From Coleofasciculaceae cyanobacterium (GTDB lineage Bacteria > Cyanobacteriota > Cyanobacteriia > Cyanobacteriales > Xenococcaceae): a DNA stretch of 64,000 nt. The notes under the pieces are model-generated. The model saw only the letters and a program-made list of their open reading frames with translations, was not told where the DNA came from and did not search any database. A program made the translations under genes and the position numbers. Below are positions 8,932 to 17,391 of the stretch, piece by piece (positions within the stretch are counted from its first letter, which is position 1; each line of letters starts with the position of its first letter). The stretch is taken from positions 1-64,000 of the forward strand of contig DATNPK010000070.1 in assembly GCA_036703275.1 (NCBI GenBank). The letters run 5' to 3'.

Positions 8932-11900
8932 ATGTCTGAATATCAAGTTGGAGGCAGTCTTCGGGTAGATGCTGCTACTTACGTAACCAGAAAGGCAGAT
9001 ACTCAGCTTTATCAAGCATTATGTCAAGGAGAGTTTTGCTATATATTTAACTGTCGTCAGATGGGTAAATCTAGTCTCCGAGTCCAGGTCAAAAATCGTT
9101 TAGAACATCAAGGATATGCCTGTGTATCTCTAGATATGACCAACATTGGCAGTCAAGCGATTTCTCCCTGGCAATGGTATAAAAGTATTGCTTCAGAAAT
9201 TTGGCGTGGTTTGAATTTGATGGGGCAAGTCTCGCTAAAAAAATGGTGGCAGCAACATTCAGAACTATCTCCCCTGCAACAGCTTAATTTGTTTATTAGC
9301 GACGTGGTTTTGTCAGCGATCGCAGCAGATAAAATATTTATCTTTATCGATGAGATTGATAGTGTTCTTAGTTTAGATTTCGCTACCGATGATTTTTTTG
9401 CCTTAATTCGCTATTTTTACAATTCTAGAGCCGAAAAGCCCGAATTTAATCGTCTTTGTTTTGCTTTATTTGGAGTAGCTACTCCTGGCGAGTTAATTAG
9501 AGATTCAAGTCGTACTCCGTTTAATGTGGGTAAAGCGATCGAATTAACAGGATTTAAACTAGATGAAGCCAAGCCTTTGGTTGGTGGGTTAGATAGTCGA
9601 TTTGAAAGTCCCGACTTAGTTTTAGCAGAAATTTTAAACTGGACAGGTGGGCAACCGTTTCTGACGCAAAAGCTCTGTCAGCTGGCTGAAGCAGAGTCTC
9701 AACAAGCTAATAACTGCCTTTTACCTGGTCAAGAAGCGGAGTGGGTTGAAAAACTAGCTCAAGCAAAAATCATTGATAATTGGGAATCTCAAGACGAACC
9801 AGAACATCTCAAGACAATACGCGATCGCCTATTAAGAAATGAATCGACAGTTAGCCGTCTATTAGGTCTGACCGAACAAATTCTCAGCAATGGTTCAATT
9901 CCTGCGGATGAAAGTTTAGAGCAAAGGCAGCTATTGTTAACTAATCTAGTAATTAAACACCGCGATCGGCTAGTTATTCGCAATCCCATCTACCAACAGA
10001 TTTTTAATTTAGATTGGATCTATCAACAATCAGATAAGTTATGTCCCTACAGTCGAGAGGTGAAATTATGGTTCGCTTCTAAGGGTCAAGATAATTCTCG
10101 TTTGCTTCGTGGTCGAGCTTTACAAGATGCTCAGGCATGGGCAAATGGTCATAATATTAGCCAAGAAGAATATCAGTTTTTAAATGCTTCTCAGGAGCAA
10201 GAACAATCAACAATTCGTCAAGGGCTAGAATTCAAAAGGCTTCAGGAGTTGGAAATTCGTTTAGTTCAGGAGCAAAAGCTAGCCAAAATTCAAAGATTTT
10301 TACTGAGTACAGTTGGCATGGCTTTTGCGGTTACCTCTCTTTCCAGCATTGCTGCTTACCGCAACTATCAGCGGGCAAAAAACAATCAAATTACAGCCGA
10401 AAAGAATAGTCTTAGAGCCCACGTTGTCTCTGCCGAAAGTTTGTTTGATTCAGAACAACATTTTGCTTCTTTAATCCATGCCATCGAAGCCAAAGAAGAA
10501 ATGTCTAATATTACAGATGAAGTAAATCGAGCTACCAGATTAGACGTAAATTTGGCACTACAGCAGGCAGTTTATAATGTTGTTGAAAAAAATACTCTGA
10601 CTGGACATCAAGATGTAGTCAATAGCGTTAGCTATAGTCCTGATGGTCAACTGATTGCCTCGGCAAGTGCCGACACCACCGTCAAAATTTGGCGACGAGA
10701 CGGTAAACTACTTCATACTCTTAAAGGACACCAAGATTCGGTAATTGATGTGGCTTTCAGTCCTTTAGGCAACGTCATCGCTTCAGCAGGAGAAGACAGT
10801 GTAGTCAATCTATGGAGTATTGAAGGTGAGTTAAAGGATACTTTGAATGGACATCGAGGCAGCGTACGTCAAATTGCGTTTAGTCCTCAGGGAGACATTA
10901 TTGCCTCAGCAGGGGAAGATAAAACTGTCAGGCTCTGGAATCTTCAAGGTGAATTAGTTAATGTTCTGGCATTACAGAAAAAGGAAGTATTAGCCGTTGC
11001 TTTTTCCCCTAATGGTCAGACAATTGCTACAGGAGATCGCTCTGGTACTCTGAAACTTTGGAATCGTTCTGGGCAGATATTAGGTATTTTTTTAGCGAGT
11101 AGTCTGCCGATTCGTAGTGTTGATTTTAGTCCCGATGGTCAGCAATTGGTTTCTGGGGGTGACGATAACTTAGCTAAAATTTGGCAGCGAGACGGTAAAT
11201 TACTCCGAGTTTTGCGTGGCTATGATGCACCTGTTACAGGGGTAGAATTTTCTCCTGATGGCAGCATTATTGGCACTACTAGCTGGGATAAAACGGTCAA
11301 GCTTTGGTATCCTAACGGCACTTTATACTCTAATTTAGCAGGGCATCAAGAGCGAGTTTGGGGATTATCTTGGTCACCTGACGGCACTCATTTGGTTACC
11401 GCTGGCTGGGATAACGTGGCGAAATTATGGCAGGTTAAAAACCCTTTGGTCAAAACTTTTTATGGACACAAAGCAAGTGTTCTCAGCGTTGCGTTCCAAC
11501 CTCAAGGTCAACTAATTGCTACCTCATCTGACGATCGCACCGTAAAATTATGGCAGCTTGATGGGACTCTAAAAACTAATTTTACCGGCCATGATGCTGA
11601 AACTTACGATGTAGCCTTTAGCAATGATGGAAAGTTGGTTGCTTCTAGTAGTCTCGATCGCACCATCAAACTCTGGCATCCTGACGGTAGCTTGGTTGAT
11701 ACTTTCAAGGGTCATAAAGGTTCAGTTGTTAGTGTAGACTTTCTCTTTGGTGCTGAATCGTTTGTTTCGGCTGGATTCGATAAAACTATCCGCTTCTGGC
11801 AGTTGCCAAAACCCGCTGATGGAAGCCAAACCATTCCTCGAAAAACTATTTTTGCTCACCAAGCGACAATTAGCGATCTTGACGCTAGTTCAGATGGCAG

Positions 11901-12435
11901 TTTGCTCGTCTCTGTCAGTCACGATCGCTATCTCAAACTATGGCAGTCTAATGGTAAATTAATCCAAACTATATACATCAATAATACAAGATTAAAAACA
12001 GTAGCGATCGCGCCCGATAATCGCACAATTGCTACTAGCGGCAAAAAGCAAAAGATCAAACTATGGAATTTTAAGGGAGAACTGATTAAAACTATTGCAG
12101 GTCATGAGGGAATTATTCTCGACCTTGAATTTAGTCCTGATGGCACCAAAATAGCTTCTGCCAGCGCAGACAATACGATTAAAATTTGGAATCGGCAGGG
12201 TCAATTATTGACTACGCTTCAGGGTCATCATGGTCCTGTCTGGGATGTGGCGTTTAGCCCAAATAGTGAACAGTTGGTTAGCGTATCCGAAGATAAGCTC
12301 GTCAAACTTTGGGATTTAAAGCAAATTTTAGCCTTGAATCCCCTAAAATACGGCTGTACCTGGGTCAAAGACTATTTAAAGAATCATGCTGAGTTACGAC
12401 AAGAAACTGAAACTAACGATATTGTTTGCCGTTAA
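8932..12435 (+). CDS. AAA-like ATPase fused to a double WD40 propeller
   Basis: Large 1167-aa cyanobacterial signalling-type protein. Residues 1-370 form an AAA_35-like NTPase with a P-loop variant CRQMGKSSL (about 42-50) and a Walker B IFIFIDEIDSV (about 134-144). A hydrophobic segment at about 460-480 (FLLSTVGMAFAVTSLSSIAA) may anchor it in the membrane. From about 555 to 1140 there are 14 WD40 units, most with GH...V..V.FSPDG and ..W endings, enough for two seven-bladed propellers. Such proteins are thought to be NTP-driven scaffolds; the partner is unknown. No protease or kinase domain is present. Confidence 0.9.
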   Translation: MSEYQVGGSLRVDAATYVTRKADTQLYQALCQGEFCYIFNCRQMGKSSLRVQVKNRLEHQGYACVSLDMTNIGSQAISPWQWYKSIASEIWRGLNLMGQVSLKKWWQQHSELSPLQQLNLFISDVVLSAIAADKIFIFIDEIDSVLSLDFATDDFFALIRYFYNSRAEKPEFNRLCFALFGVATPGELIRDSSRTPFNVGKAIELTGFKLDEAKPLVGGLDSRFESPDLVLAEILNWTGGQPFLTQKLCQLAEAESQQANNCLLPGQEAEWVEKLAQAKIIDNWESQDEPEHLKTIRDRLLRNESTVSRLLGLTEQILSNGSIPADESLEQRQLLLTNLVIKHRDRLVIRNPIYQQIFNLDWIYQQSDKLCPYSREVKLWFASKGQDNSRLLRGRALQDAQAWANGHNISQEEYQFLNASQEQEQSTIRQGLEFKRLQELEIRLVQEQKLAKIQRFLLSTVGMAFAVTSLSSIAAYRNYQRAKNNQITAEKNSLRAHVVSAESLFDSEQHFASLIHAIEAKEEMSNITDEVNRATRLDVNLALQQAVYNVVEKNTLTGHQDVVNSVSYSPDGQLIASASADTTVKIWRRDGKLLHTLKGHQDSVIDVAFSPLGNVIASAGEDSVVNLWSIEGELKDTLNGHRGSVRQIAFSPQGDIIASAGEDKTVRLWNLQGELVNVLALQKKEVLAVAFSPNGQTIATGDRSGTLKLWNRSGQILGIFLASSLPIRSVDFSPDGQQLVSGGDDNLAKIWQRDGKLLRVLRGYDAPVTGVEFSPDGSIIGTTSWDKTVKLWYPNGTLYSNLAGHQERVWGLSWSPDGTHLVTAGWDNVAKLWQVKNPLVKTFYGHKASVLSVAFQPQGQLIATSSDDRTVKLWQLDGTLKTNFTGHDAETYDVAFSNDGKLVASSSLDRTIKLWHPDGSLVDTFKGHKGSVVSVDFLFGAESFVSAGFDKTIRFWQLPKPADGSQTIPRKTIFAHQATISDLDASSDGSLLVSVSHDRYLKLWQSNGKLIQTIYINNTRLKTVAIAPDNRTIATSGKKQKIKLWNFKGELIKTIAGHEGIILDLEFSPDGTKIASASADNTIKIWNRQGQLLTTLQGHHGPVWDVAFSPNSEQLVSVSEDKLVKLWDLKQILALNPLKYGCTWVKDYLKNHAELRQETETNDIVCR

Positions 12436-12763
12436 TCTTATGGATACAGATTGGCTAGCTAAATTTTAATTCATTACAGTTACAGTGATGTATATATAAA
12501 TTGGGCGATCGCTTTTATGATCCTAAATCCGATTCGGAAAACCCACTTTCGGTCAGTAATCTCTGACTTGGCTAAAAACCTGTTGCCTTGACTCAATTTT
12601 AACCAGGTGTATCTCCACGGGATTCGGTATTAGATCTGGCTGTATAAAAGTCCCCTAAAGGATACCGCTCCGCATATCCTTTAGGGCATATCGCACAGAT
12701 AAACACAGATGAACACAGATGATTGATTTGCTTACCAACCACATATTTTTTTCCTGATTACAC
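12436..12763. repeat. Spacer with a perfect TCCTTTAGG-family palindrome and ACAGAT triplets
   Basis: The spacer contains a hairpin with a perfect 12-bp stem: CCCTAAAGGATA (12653-12664) and TATCCTTTAGGG (12675-12686), with loop CCGCTCCGCA. It belongs to the dispersed repeat family found through the window. Just after it, near 12692-12723, a short unit ACACAGAT occurs about three times in tandem. No gene was seen. Confidence 0.75.
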
Positions 12764-12795
12764 TTGACAACTCATAGTCGTTATGAGTATGATTT
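12764..12795 (+). promoter_or_regulatory. Peroxiredoxin promoter with embedded operator
   Basis: TTGACA (12764-12769) and TATGAT (12788-12793) are spaced by 18 bp and form a near-consensus promoter. The spacer holds a perfect inverted repeat: ACTCATA (12770-12776) and TATGAGT (12782-12788) around GTCGT. A regulator bound there would block polymerase. The 18-mer at 12778-12795 recurs, with two mismatches, in front of the FMN reductase gene near 20.4 kb. A redox-responsive repressor is a reasonable inference; its identity is unknown. Confidence 0.65.
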
Positions 12796-12849
12796 ATTTA
12801 TGGAATTCACCATGAGTAAGAGATAGTTAAGTAAGGAATTAATATTCAC

Positions 12850-13377
12850 ATGAGAGATACAGTACCAAACGTAGTATTCAAAACTAGAGTACGTGATGAA
12901 TCTGTCGAAGGGCCAAATCCTTTCCGTTGGCAAGACACTACTACGGAAGAAATTTTTAAAGGCAAAAAAGTAATTATATTTTCCCTTCCTGGTGCATTTA
13001 CTCCTACTTGTTCTTCCACTCATTTACCTGGATATGAAAAGTACTACGAAGAGTTTAAATCATTAGGAATTGACCAAATTATTTGCGTGTCTGTTAACGA
13101 TGCCTTTGTTATGTTCCAATGGGGCAAACAGCAGGGAGTTAAAAACGTATTCTTGCTTCCTGATGGCAGCGCTGAATTTACCCGCAAAATGGGAATGTTG
13201 GTAGATAAAAGCAACCTGGGCTTTGGGATGCGTTCTTGGCGTTACTCAATGTTGGTTAACGACATGAAGATCGAAAAAATGTTTATCGAACCAGATTTTG
13301 GCGATAATTGCCCCACCGATCCGTTTGAAGTTTCTGATGCCGATACTATGCTGGCATATTTAAAAGGAACGGAATAA
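12850..13377 (+). CDS. Type II peroxiredoxin (Prx5 family)
   Basis: Thiol peroxidase of 175 aa that reduces H2O2 and organic peroxides with thioredoxin, glutathione or glutaredoxin. The peroxidatic cysteine is C54 in PGAFTPTC. C79 (QIICVSVND) lies 25 residues further on and fits the resolving cysteine of type II Prx. The length is usual for a type II form. It has no signal peptide, so it is cytosolic. A palindrome-bearing promoter lies upstream, and ZIP, Dps and Gor genes follow on the same strand, making an oxidative-stress cluster. Confidence 0.93.
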   Translation: MRDTVPNVVFKTRVRDESVEGPNPFRWQDTTTEEIFKGKKVIIFSLPGAFTPTCSSTHLPGYEKYYEEFKSLGIDQIICVSVNDAFVMFQWGKQQGVKNVFLLPDGSAEFTRKMGMLVDKSNLGFGMRSWRYSMLVNDMKIEKMFIEPDFGDNCPTDPFEVSDADTMLAYLKGTE

Positions 13378-13402
13378 TCATCCTAATTATGTAGGAATTC
13401 TC

Positions 13403-13428
13403 GAGGAACATCCCACAAAATGTTCCTC
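13403..13428 (+). terminator. Intergenic hairpin between prx and zip
   Basis: GAGGAACAT (13403-13411) pairs perfectly with ATGTTCCTC (13420-13428) over an 8-nt loop. There is no following T-run, so it may act as an RNA-stability or attenuation element rather than a full terminator. The ZIP start codon lies only 13 bp further on. Confidence 0.45.
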
Positions 13429-13441
13429 TCAACCTGAAACT

Positions 13442-14215
13442 ATGGGAACAATCTATCTCGGTACTATCGCAAGTCTATTTGCAGGTTTGGCTACCGTAGT
13501 GGGCGCACTGCCGATTCTATTTACCGATAATTTGAGCCAAAAATGGCAAGGTATTCTTTTGGGCATAGGTGGTGGCGTAATGTTAGCTGCAACCGCATTT
13601 TCTCTGATTATTCCAGGAAAAGAAGCAGCAGGTGAGTTGGGTTATTCTCAGGCTGAATCTGCCCTAATAGTTAGTATAGGGATGGTTGTAGGGGCAAGCT
13701 TACTCTGGTTGATGCACAATTATTTTCCTCACGAACATTTCCAAAAAGGTAAAGAAGGTAAAGTCACAGAAAACTTTGAGCGTCTCTGGTTATTTATTAT
13801 TGCGATTACAATTCACAACTTTCCTGAAGGTTTAGCAGTGGGTGTAGGCTTTGGCGATGGCAGCATTAGCCATGGATTACCATTAGCACTGGGCATTGGC
13901 TTACAAAATATACCTGAAGGTTTAGTAGTAGCACTAGCATTAAGAGAACTAAAGTATTCCATCAACTATGCACTGGGAATATCTTTACTGACAGGTTTAG
14001 TCGAACCAATCGGTGGTTTTTTTGGGGCGAGTATCGTCAACTTTGGTCAGTCTTTTCTGCCTTGGGGAATGGCGATCGCCGCAGGTTCAATGCTATTTAT
14101 CATTGTCGATGAAATTATTCCCGAAATTGACCGAGAAAGCGTTGCTCAAGAAGGCACTTTAGGTATTATGACTGGCTTTGTTGGCATGATGTTTTTAGAT
14201 ATTGCCTTTGGCTAA
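13442..14215 (+). CDS. ZIP family metal transporter
   Basis: Inner-membrane divalent-metal importer (257 aa) of the GufA/ZupT-like branch with about eight hydrophobic segments. The metal-site motifs are present in TM4, HNFPEG (about 123-128), and in TM5, QNIPEG (about 155-160). A histidine-bearing loop, HNYFPHEHFQ, sits between TM3 and TM4. Substrate could be zinc, iron or manganese. Placed between peroxiredoxin and Dps, it may supply or balance metal during oxidative stress. The ATG at 13442 gives the usual short lumenal N-terminus. Confidence 0.92.
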   Translation: MGTIYLGTIASLFAGLATVVGALPILFTDNLSQKWQGILLGIGGGVMLAATAFSLIIPGKEAAGELGYSQAESALIVSIGMVVGASLLWLMHNYFPHEHFQKGKEGKVTENFERLWLFIIAITIHNFPEGLAVGVGFGDGSISHGLPLALGIGLQNIPEGLVVALALRELKYSINYALGISLLTGLVEPIGGFFGASIVNFGQSFLPWGMAIAAGSMLFIIVDEIIPEIDRESVAQEGTLGIMTGFVGMMFLDIAFG

Positions 14216-14315
14216 ATTAACGTTCGGTTATCGGTAACTAACTATCAGTAATTATTTACTTGAATCTTGAAGGCTGAATTTTCTAAACTTAATAAACACA
14301 AAGGAGAGCTAAATT

Positions 14316-14819
14316 ATGGTTTCTACTGTTTTTAAGCAAAAGCTTTATGCAACTCGGATCGATATTGCCGAAGATGTTCGAGCTAAGGTAGTCGGGATTT
14401 TGAATCAAACCCTGGCAGCAACACTAGATCTTAAAACCCAGACCAAACAGGCTCATTGGAACGTTAAGGGGATGGACTTTTATCAGCTACATGAACTGTT
14501 TGATGAGATGGCAACCGAACTAGAAGAATATACCGATATGGTTGCTGAGCGTGTTACTGCTTTGGCTGGCGTCGCCATGGGAACTGCCCGTCTTGCTGCT
14601 GAATCGTCAATCTTGCCTGAATATGCTTTAGATGCTGTTGCGGGTGCAGATCATGTAGCTGCTTTAGCCGATCGCTATGCTATTTATGCCCAGCATCTGC
14701 GCGAGTCAATTGACGCAACTGATGAGCTTGGTGATGCTGATACAGCAGATCTCTACACTGAAATTTCTCGCACTATTGATAAGCGTCTGTGGTTCTTAGA
14801 AGCACATTTGGTTGGATAG
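14316..14819 (+). CDS. Dps family ferritin-like protein
   Basis: Predicted 167-aa Dps miniferritin forming a dodecamer that oxidises and stores iron using H2O2 and may shield DNA. The inter-subunit ferroxidase signature is clear: TKQAHWNVKGMDFYQLHELFDE, then LEEYTDMVAERVTALAG (His, Asp and Glu positions conserved). The N-terminus carries a few basic residues (KQKLYATR) but no long lysine tail. A strong AAAGGAGAG ribosome site precedes the ATG. It lies directly upstream of glutathione reductase. A terminator-like hairpin follows. Confidence 0.93.
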   Translation: MVSTVFKQKLYATRIDIAEDVRAKVVGILNQTLAATLDLKTQTKQAHWNVKGMDFYQLHELFDEMATELEEYTDMVAERVTALAGVAMGTARLAAESSILPEYALDAVAGADHVAALADRYAIYAQHLRESIDATDELGDADTADLYTEISRTIDKRLWFLEAHLVG

Positions 14820-14835
14820 TAGACAGCGAATAAGC

Positions 14836-14874
14836 GGCAATTGATAGTTAACTCTCGGGTAATTATCAATTGCC
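14836..14874 (+). terminator. Hairpin after dps
   Basis: GGCAATTGATA (14836-14846) and TATCAATTGCC (14864-14874) make a perfect 11-bp stem with a 17-nt loop immediately 3' of dps. Only a weak T-rich stretch follows, so partial termination before gor is possible. Confidence 0.45.
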
Positions 14875-15007
14875 AGTTGTTTGATTAGCGTTTATTTGCT
14901 CAATACGGGTTTCTGTTTAAAAATCGCGATATTTAACTATTTTTCGTCTTAACTTTAAACAATTTATCAATTAAGCTGCATATTATTACTTAAGGAGATA
15001 TACAAAC

Positions 15008-16363
15008 ATGAGTTATGATTTCGATTTATTTGTCATTGGTGCGGGTTCAGGGGGAATTGCCACCGCCAGACGTGCTGCACAATATGGAGCAAAAGTCGGG
15101 ATAGTAGAAAGCGATCGCCTTGGTGGTACTTGTGTCAACCGAGGCTGTGTCCCTAAAAAACTAATGGTCTATGCTTCTCATTTTCCTAATGGGTTTGAGG
15201 AGTCGGCAGGTTATGGTTGGACAGTGGGAGAAACCAGCTTTGATTGGCTAAAGATGATTACGGCGGTAAATAACGAAGTCGATCGCCTTAATGGTATTTA
15301 TCAACGAATGTTAGATAACTCTAAAGTAACGCTATACAAAGGATATGGTAAATTCATTGACTCCCATACAATTGAAATTGGCACTCAAAAAGTTACCGCC
15401 GAAAAGATTTTGATTGCGGTGGGTGGTAAACCAGTCAAGCCCGACGATATTCCTGGTGTGGAACACGCAATTACTTCCAGAGAAATATTTCACGTCAAAG
15501 AACAACCAAAGCGCATCGTAATTATTGGCGGGGGATATATCGGCGTTGAGTTTGCCTGTATTCTCAATGGTTTAGGCACAGAAGTAACCATGGTGATTCG
15601 CGGCCATAAAATCTTGCGCGGTTTTGACGATGATTTGCGTAATGAAATTCAAGACGGTATGGAAAGACACGGTATTCGTATTCTAGCTAATAAGCCCAAA
15701 CTGGCGATCGCCAAAAAAGAGTATGGTTTAGAAATTACGATACCGACTCATGACGGGCAAGAAGAGGTCATTGTAGCTGATGCTGCAAGCTTGGCAGCTA
15801 CAGGCAGAAAACCAGATTTAGCCAACCTGGGGCTAGAAAATACTAAAGTGGAAATAGTCAACGGTGCGGTAGCAGTAGATGAATATAACCAAACTGCCGA
15901 AGATCATATTTATGCCGTAGGTGACTGTACCGATCGCATTAATTTAACTCCTGTAGCTATTAACGAGGGTAGAGCTTTTGCTGATACTCATTTTGGTGGG
16001 CAATCTCGACACATGAGCTATGAAAACATTCCTACTGCTGTCTTTAGCACACCCGAAGCTGCCACGGTAGGTTTAACCGAAGCCGAAGCTAGGGAAAAAT
16101 TTGGCGACGCGATCAAAGTTTACCGTAGTAAGTTCCGTTCCATGTATTACACCCTACCCGATAAACAGGAAAAAACCTTGATGAAGCTGATTGTCGATAC
16201 TAATACCGACAAAGTAGTAGGCGCGCACATGGTGGGAGATAGTGCCGCAGAAATTATTCAAGGAGTGGCGATTGCCGTAAAAATGGGTGCAACCAAAGCT
16301 AATTTTGATGCCACTGTCGGAATTCATCCTAGTTCGGCCGAAGAATTTGTCACCATGAGATAG
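15008..16363 (+). CDS. gor: Glutathione reductase
   Basis: FAD enzyme (451 aa) that regenerates GSH from GSSG. The FAD-binding GAGSGGIATARRAAQYG is at about 11-27, and the redox disulfide GGTCVNRGCVPKK follows at about 42-54. The second nucleotide fold is GGGYIGVEFA (about 178-187), and the C-terminal catalytic HPSSAEE is present. The sequence KLMVYAS after the disulfide is typical of cyanobacterial GR. A strong AAGGAGATA ribosome site precedes the ATG. It closes the Prx-ZIP-Dps-Gor block and would supply the thiol reductant for the peroxiredoxin. Confidence 0.94.
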   Translation: MSYDFDLFVIGAGSGGIATARRAAQYGAKVGIVESDRLGGTCVNRGCVPKKLMVYASHFPNGFEESAGYGWTVGETSFDWLKMITAVNNEVDRLNGIYQRMLDNSKVTLYKGYGKFIDSHTIEIGTQKVTAEKILIAVGGKPVKPDDIPGVEHAITSREIFHVKEQPKRIVIIGGGYIGVEFACILNGLGTEVTMVIRGHKILRGFDDDLRNEIQDGMERHGIRILANKPKLAIAKKEYGLEITIPTHDGQEEVIVADAASLAATGRKPDLANLGLENTKVEIVNGAVAVDEYNQTAEDHIYAVGDCTDRINLTPVAINEGRAFADTHFGGQSRHMSYENIPTAVFSTPEAATVGLTEAEAREKFGDAIKVYRSKFRSMYYTLPDKQEKTLMKLIVDTNTDKVVGAHMVGDSAAEIIQGVAIAVKMGATKANFDATVGIHPSSAEEFVTMR

Positions 16364-16593
16364 GTAAAAATTCGTTTTCAGTTGAATAGACTACGTTTTC
16401 TTGAAGCAGTCGCTCATGGGGCTTGCACCGCTTAGTTTGGTGGAAACCCCCAAGACCGCCCTAAAGGATTAGCTCCTTACGTCGCGTCCGCTGCTTCGCT
16501 TTCAACTAGTTAGTTTGTAGCTATTAGCTGCGCAAAGCCTTGCTTTGCCAGTCGTCTTACGACGACGACGCGCAGCGCGTACGCGCTGCGCTA
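16364..16593. repeat. Mosaic palindromic repeat block A, variable part
   Basis: No gene is present between gor and the COP23 gene. This segment has shared modules and hairpins: GGAAACCCCCAAGACCG near 16442, CCTAAAGGA at 16460-16468, the hairpin GCAAAGC-CTT-GCTTTGC (16532-16548), the stem GTCGT-CTT-ACGAC just after it, and a perfect 22-bp palindrome at 16570-16591. The CCCCCAAGACCG module is found again, inverted, near 59.7 kb. The order suggests a composite dispersed element. Confidence 0.75.
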
Positions 16594-16689
16594 TTAGCTT
16601 TTTTAAATTTTATTATTGTGGTCTACTGATTTGAGCGCGGGGGATGCTGACTCAGGTTCAGCATCCCCCGCGCTGTTGAAAAGCGCAGT
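16594..16689 (+). repeat. Dispersed hairpin element, copy 1
   Basis: A 96-bp unit whose left flank (TTAGC, T-run, AAATTTTATTATTGTGG) and right flank (GTTGAAAAGCGCAGT) recur inverted at 59503-59601. The centre is a perfect 17-bp stem: AGCGCGGGGGATGCTGA (16634-16650) and its complement (16658-16674), with loop CTCAGGT. The second copy has a different upper stem that still pairs and keeps CAGGT in the loop. No T-run follows the stem, so it is not a simple terminator. Confidence 0.85.
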
Positions 16690-16819
16690 GAAATGGCGAT
16701 CGCTTTTTTTGTTTTACTCAAATATTGGCATCTGACTAAAAAATTTACCTGGTTTGCATAGTATTAATTAACAAACGTAATACCTAACCATAACCTTACT
16801 GTTTTCAGTTGAGTTTTGC

Positions 16820-17344
16820 ATGAAAATACCAACTTTAAAATCTCAAATAAGCCTAACTGTATTGGCGATCGCTAGTAGCTGGACGGCATTTAATTTTAAT
16901 TCGGCTCAAGCTCAGACACCAAAAGGGTTTAAATGCGATAATAGTGCGACTATTCCCACTACTATGTATCATAATTCTCAAGGAAGCAAAGAACCCTGGA
17001 TTCAATGGATTTCCGAACATTTTTCCGACTCTAGCTGGACTCCTCTATCTCGCTGTCAAGCAGTGAGCGAACGCTTAGAAGAATATAGACTTAATGGCAA
17101 ACTAAAATACGTTACTTTAGGAATACAAAACAACCAGCAGGTAATTTGCGTTGCCAGTCGTGATAATGGTCCGTGTGAAGGTGTTGTCTACACTCTCAGA
17201 CCAGAACAAGACGGGATTGCTGCACTAAATAATTTGTTTGCTTGGGGCAGCGGACAACAAAACTTAGATTCTAATTACGAATCCTCTACTGAAGTTCCTT
17301 ATATTAATGTAGAAGAAAAGTTAATGCAAGCAGAAAATAATTAA
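16820..17344 (+). CDS. COP23 domain protein, secreted
   Basis: Predicted exported 174-aa protein. A Sec signal peptide ends at about residue 31 (AQAQT). The mature part fits the COP23 (circadian oscillating polypeptide) family: FKCDNSATIPTTMYHN near the N-terminus, WTPLSRCQAVSERLEEY in the middle, and VICVASRDNGPCEGVVYTLRP later, with conserved cysteines that could form disulfides. The biochemical role is unknown; the first member was described as a membrane protein with rhythmic synthesis. It heads a cluster with two trypsin-like proteases, a pairing that recurs in cyanobacteria. Confidence 0.85.
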   Translation: MKIPTLKSQISLTVLAIASSWTAFNFNSAQAQTPKGFKCDNSATIPTTMYHNSQGSKEPWIQWISEHFSDSSWTPLSRCQAVSERLEEYRLNGKLKYVTLGIQNNQQVICVASRDNGPCEGVVYTLRPEQDGIAALNNLFAWGSGQQNLDSNYESSTEVPYINVEEKLMQAENN

Positions 17345-17391
17345 TTATTTTAGACCGCAGCCTTTAGTAATTAATTTTCTGGTTCTTGCTT

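Noticed and set aside
16634-16674. Perfect 17-bp stem as an intrinsic terminator of gor
   Set aside because: No T-run follows, it lies 270 bp beyond the stop codon, and it belongs to a dispersed element.
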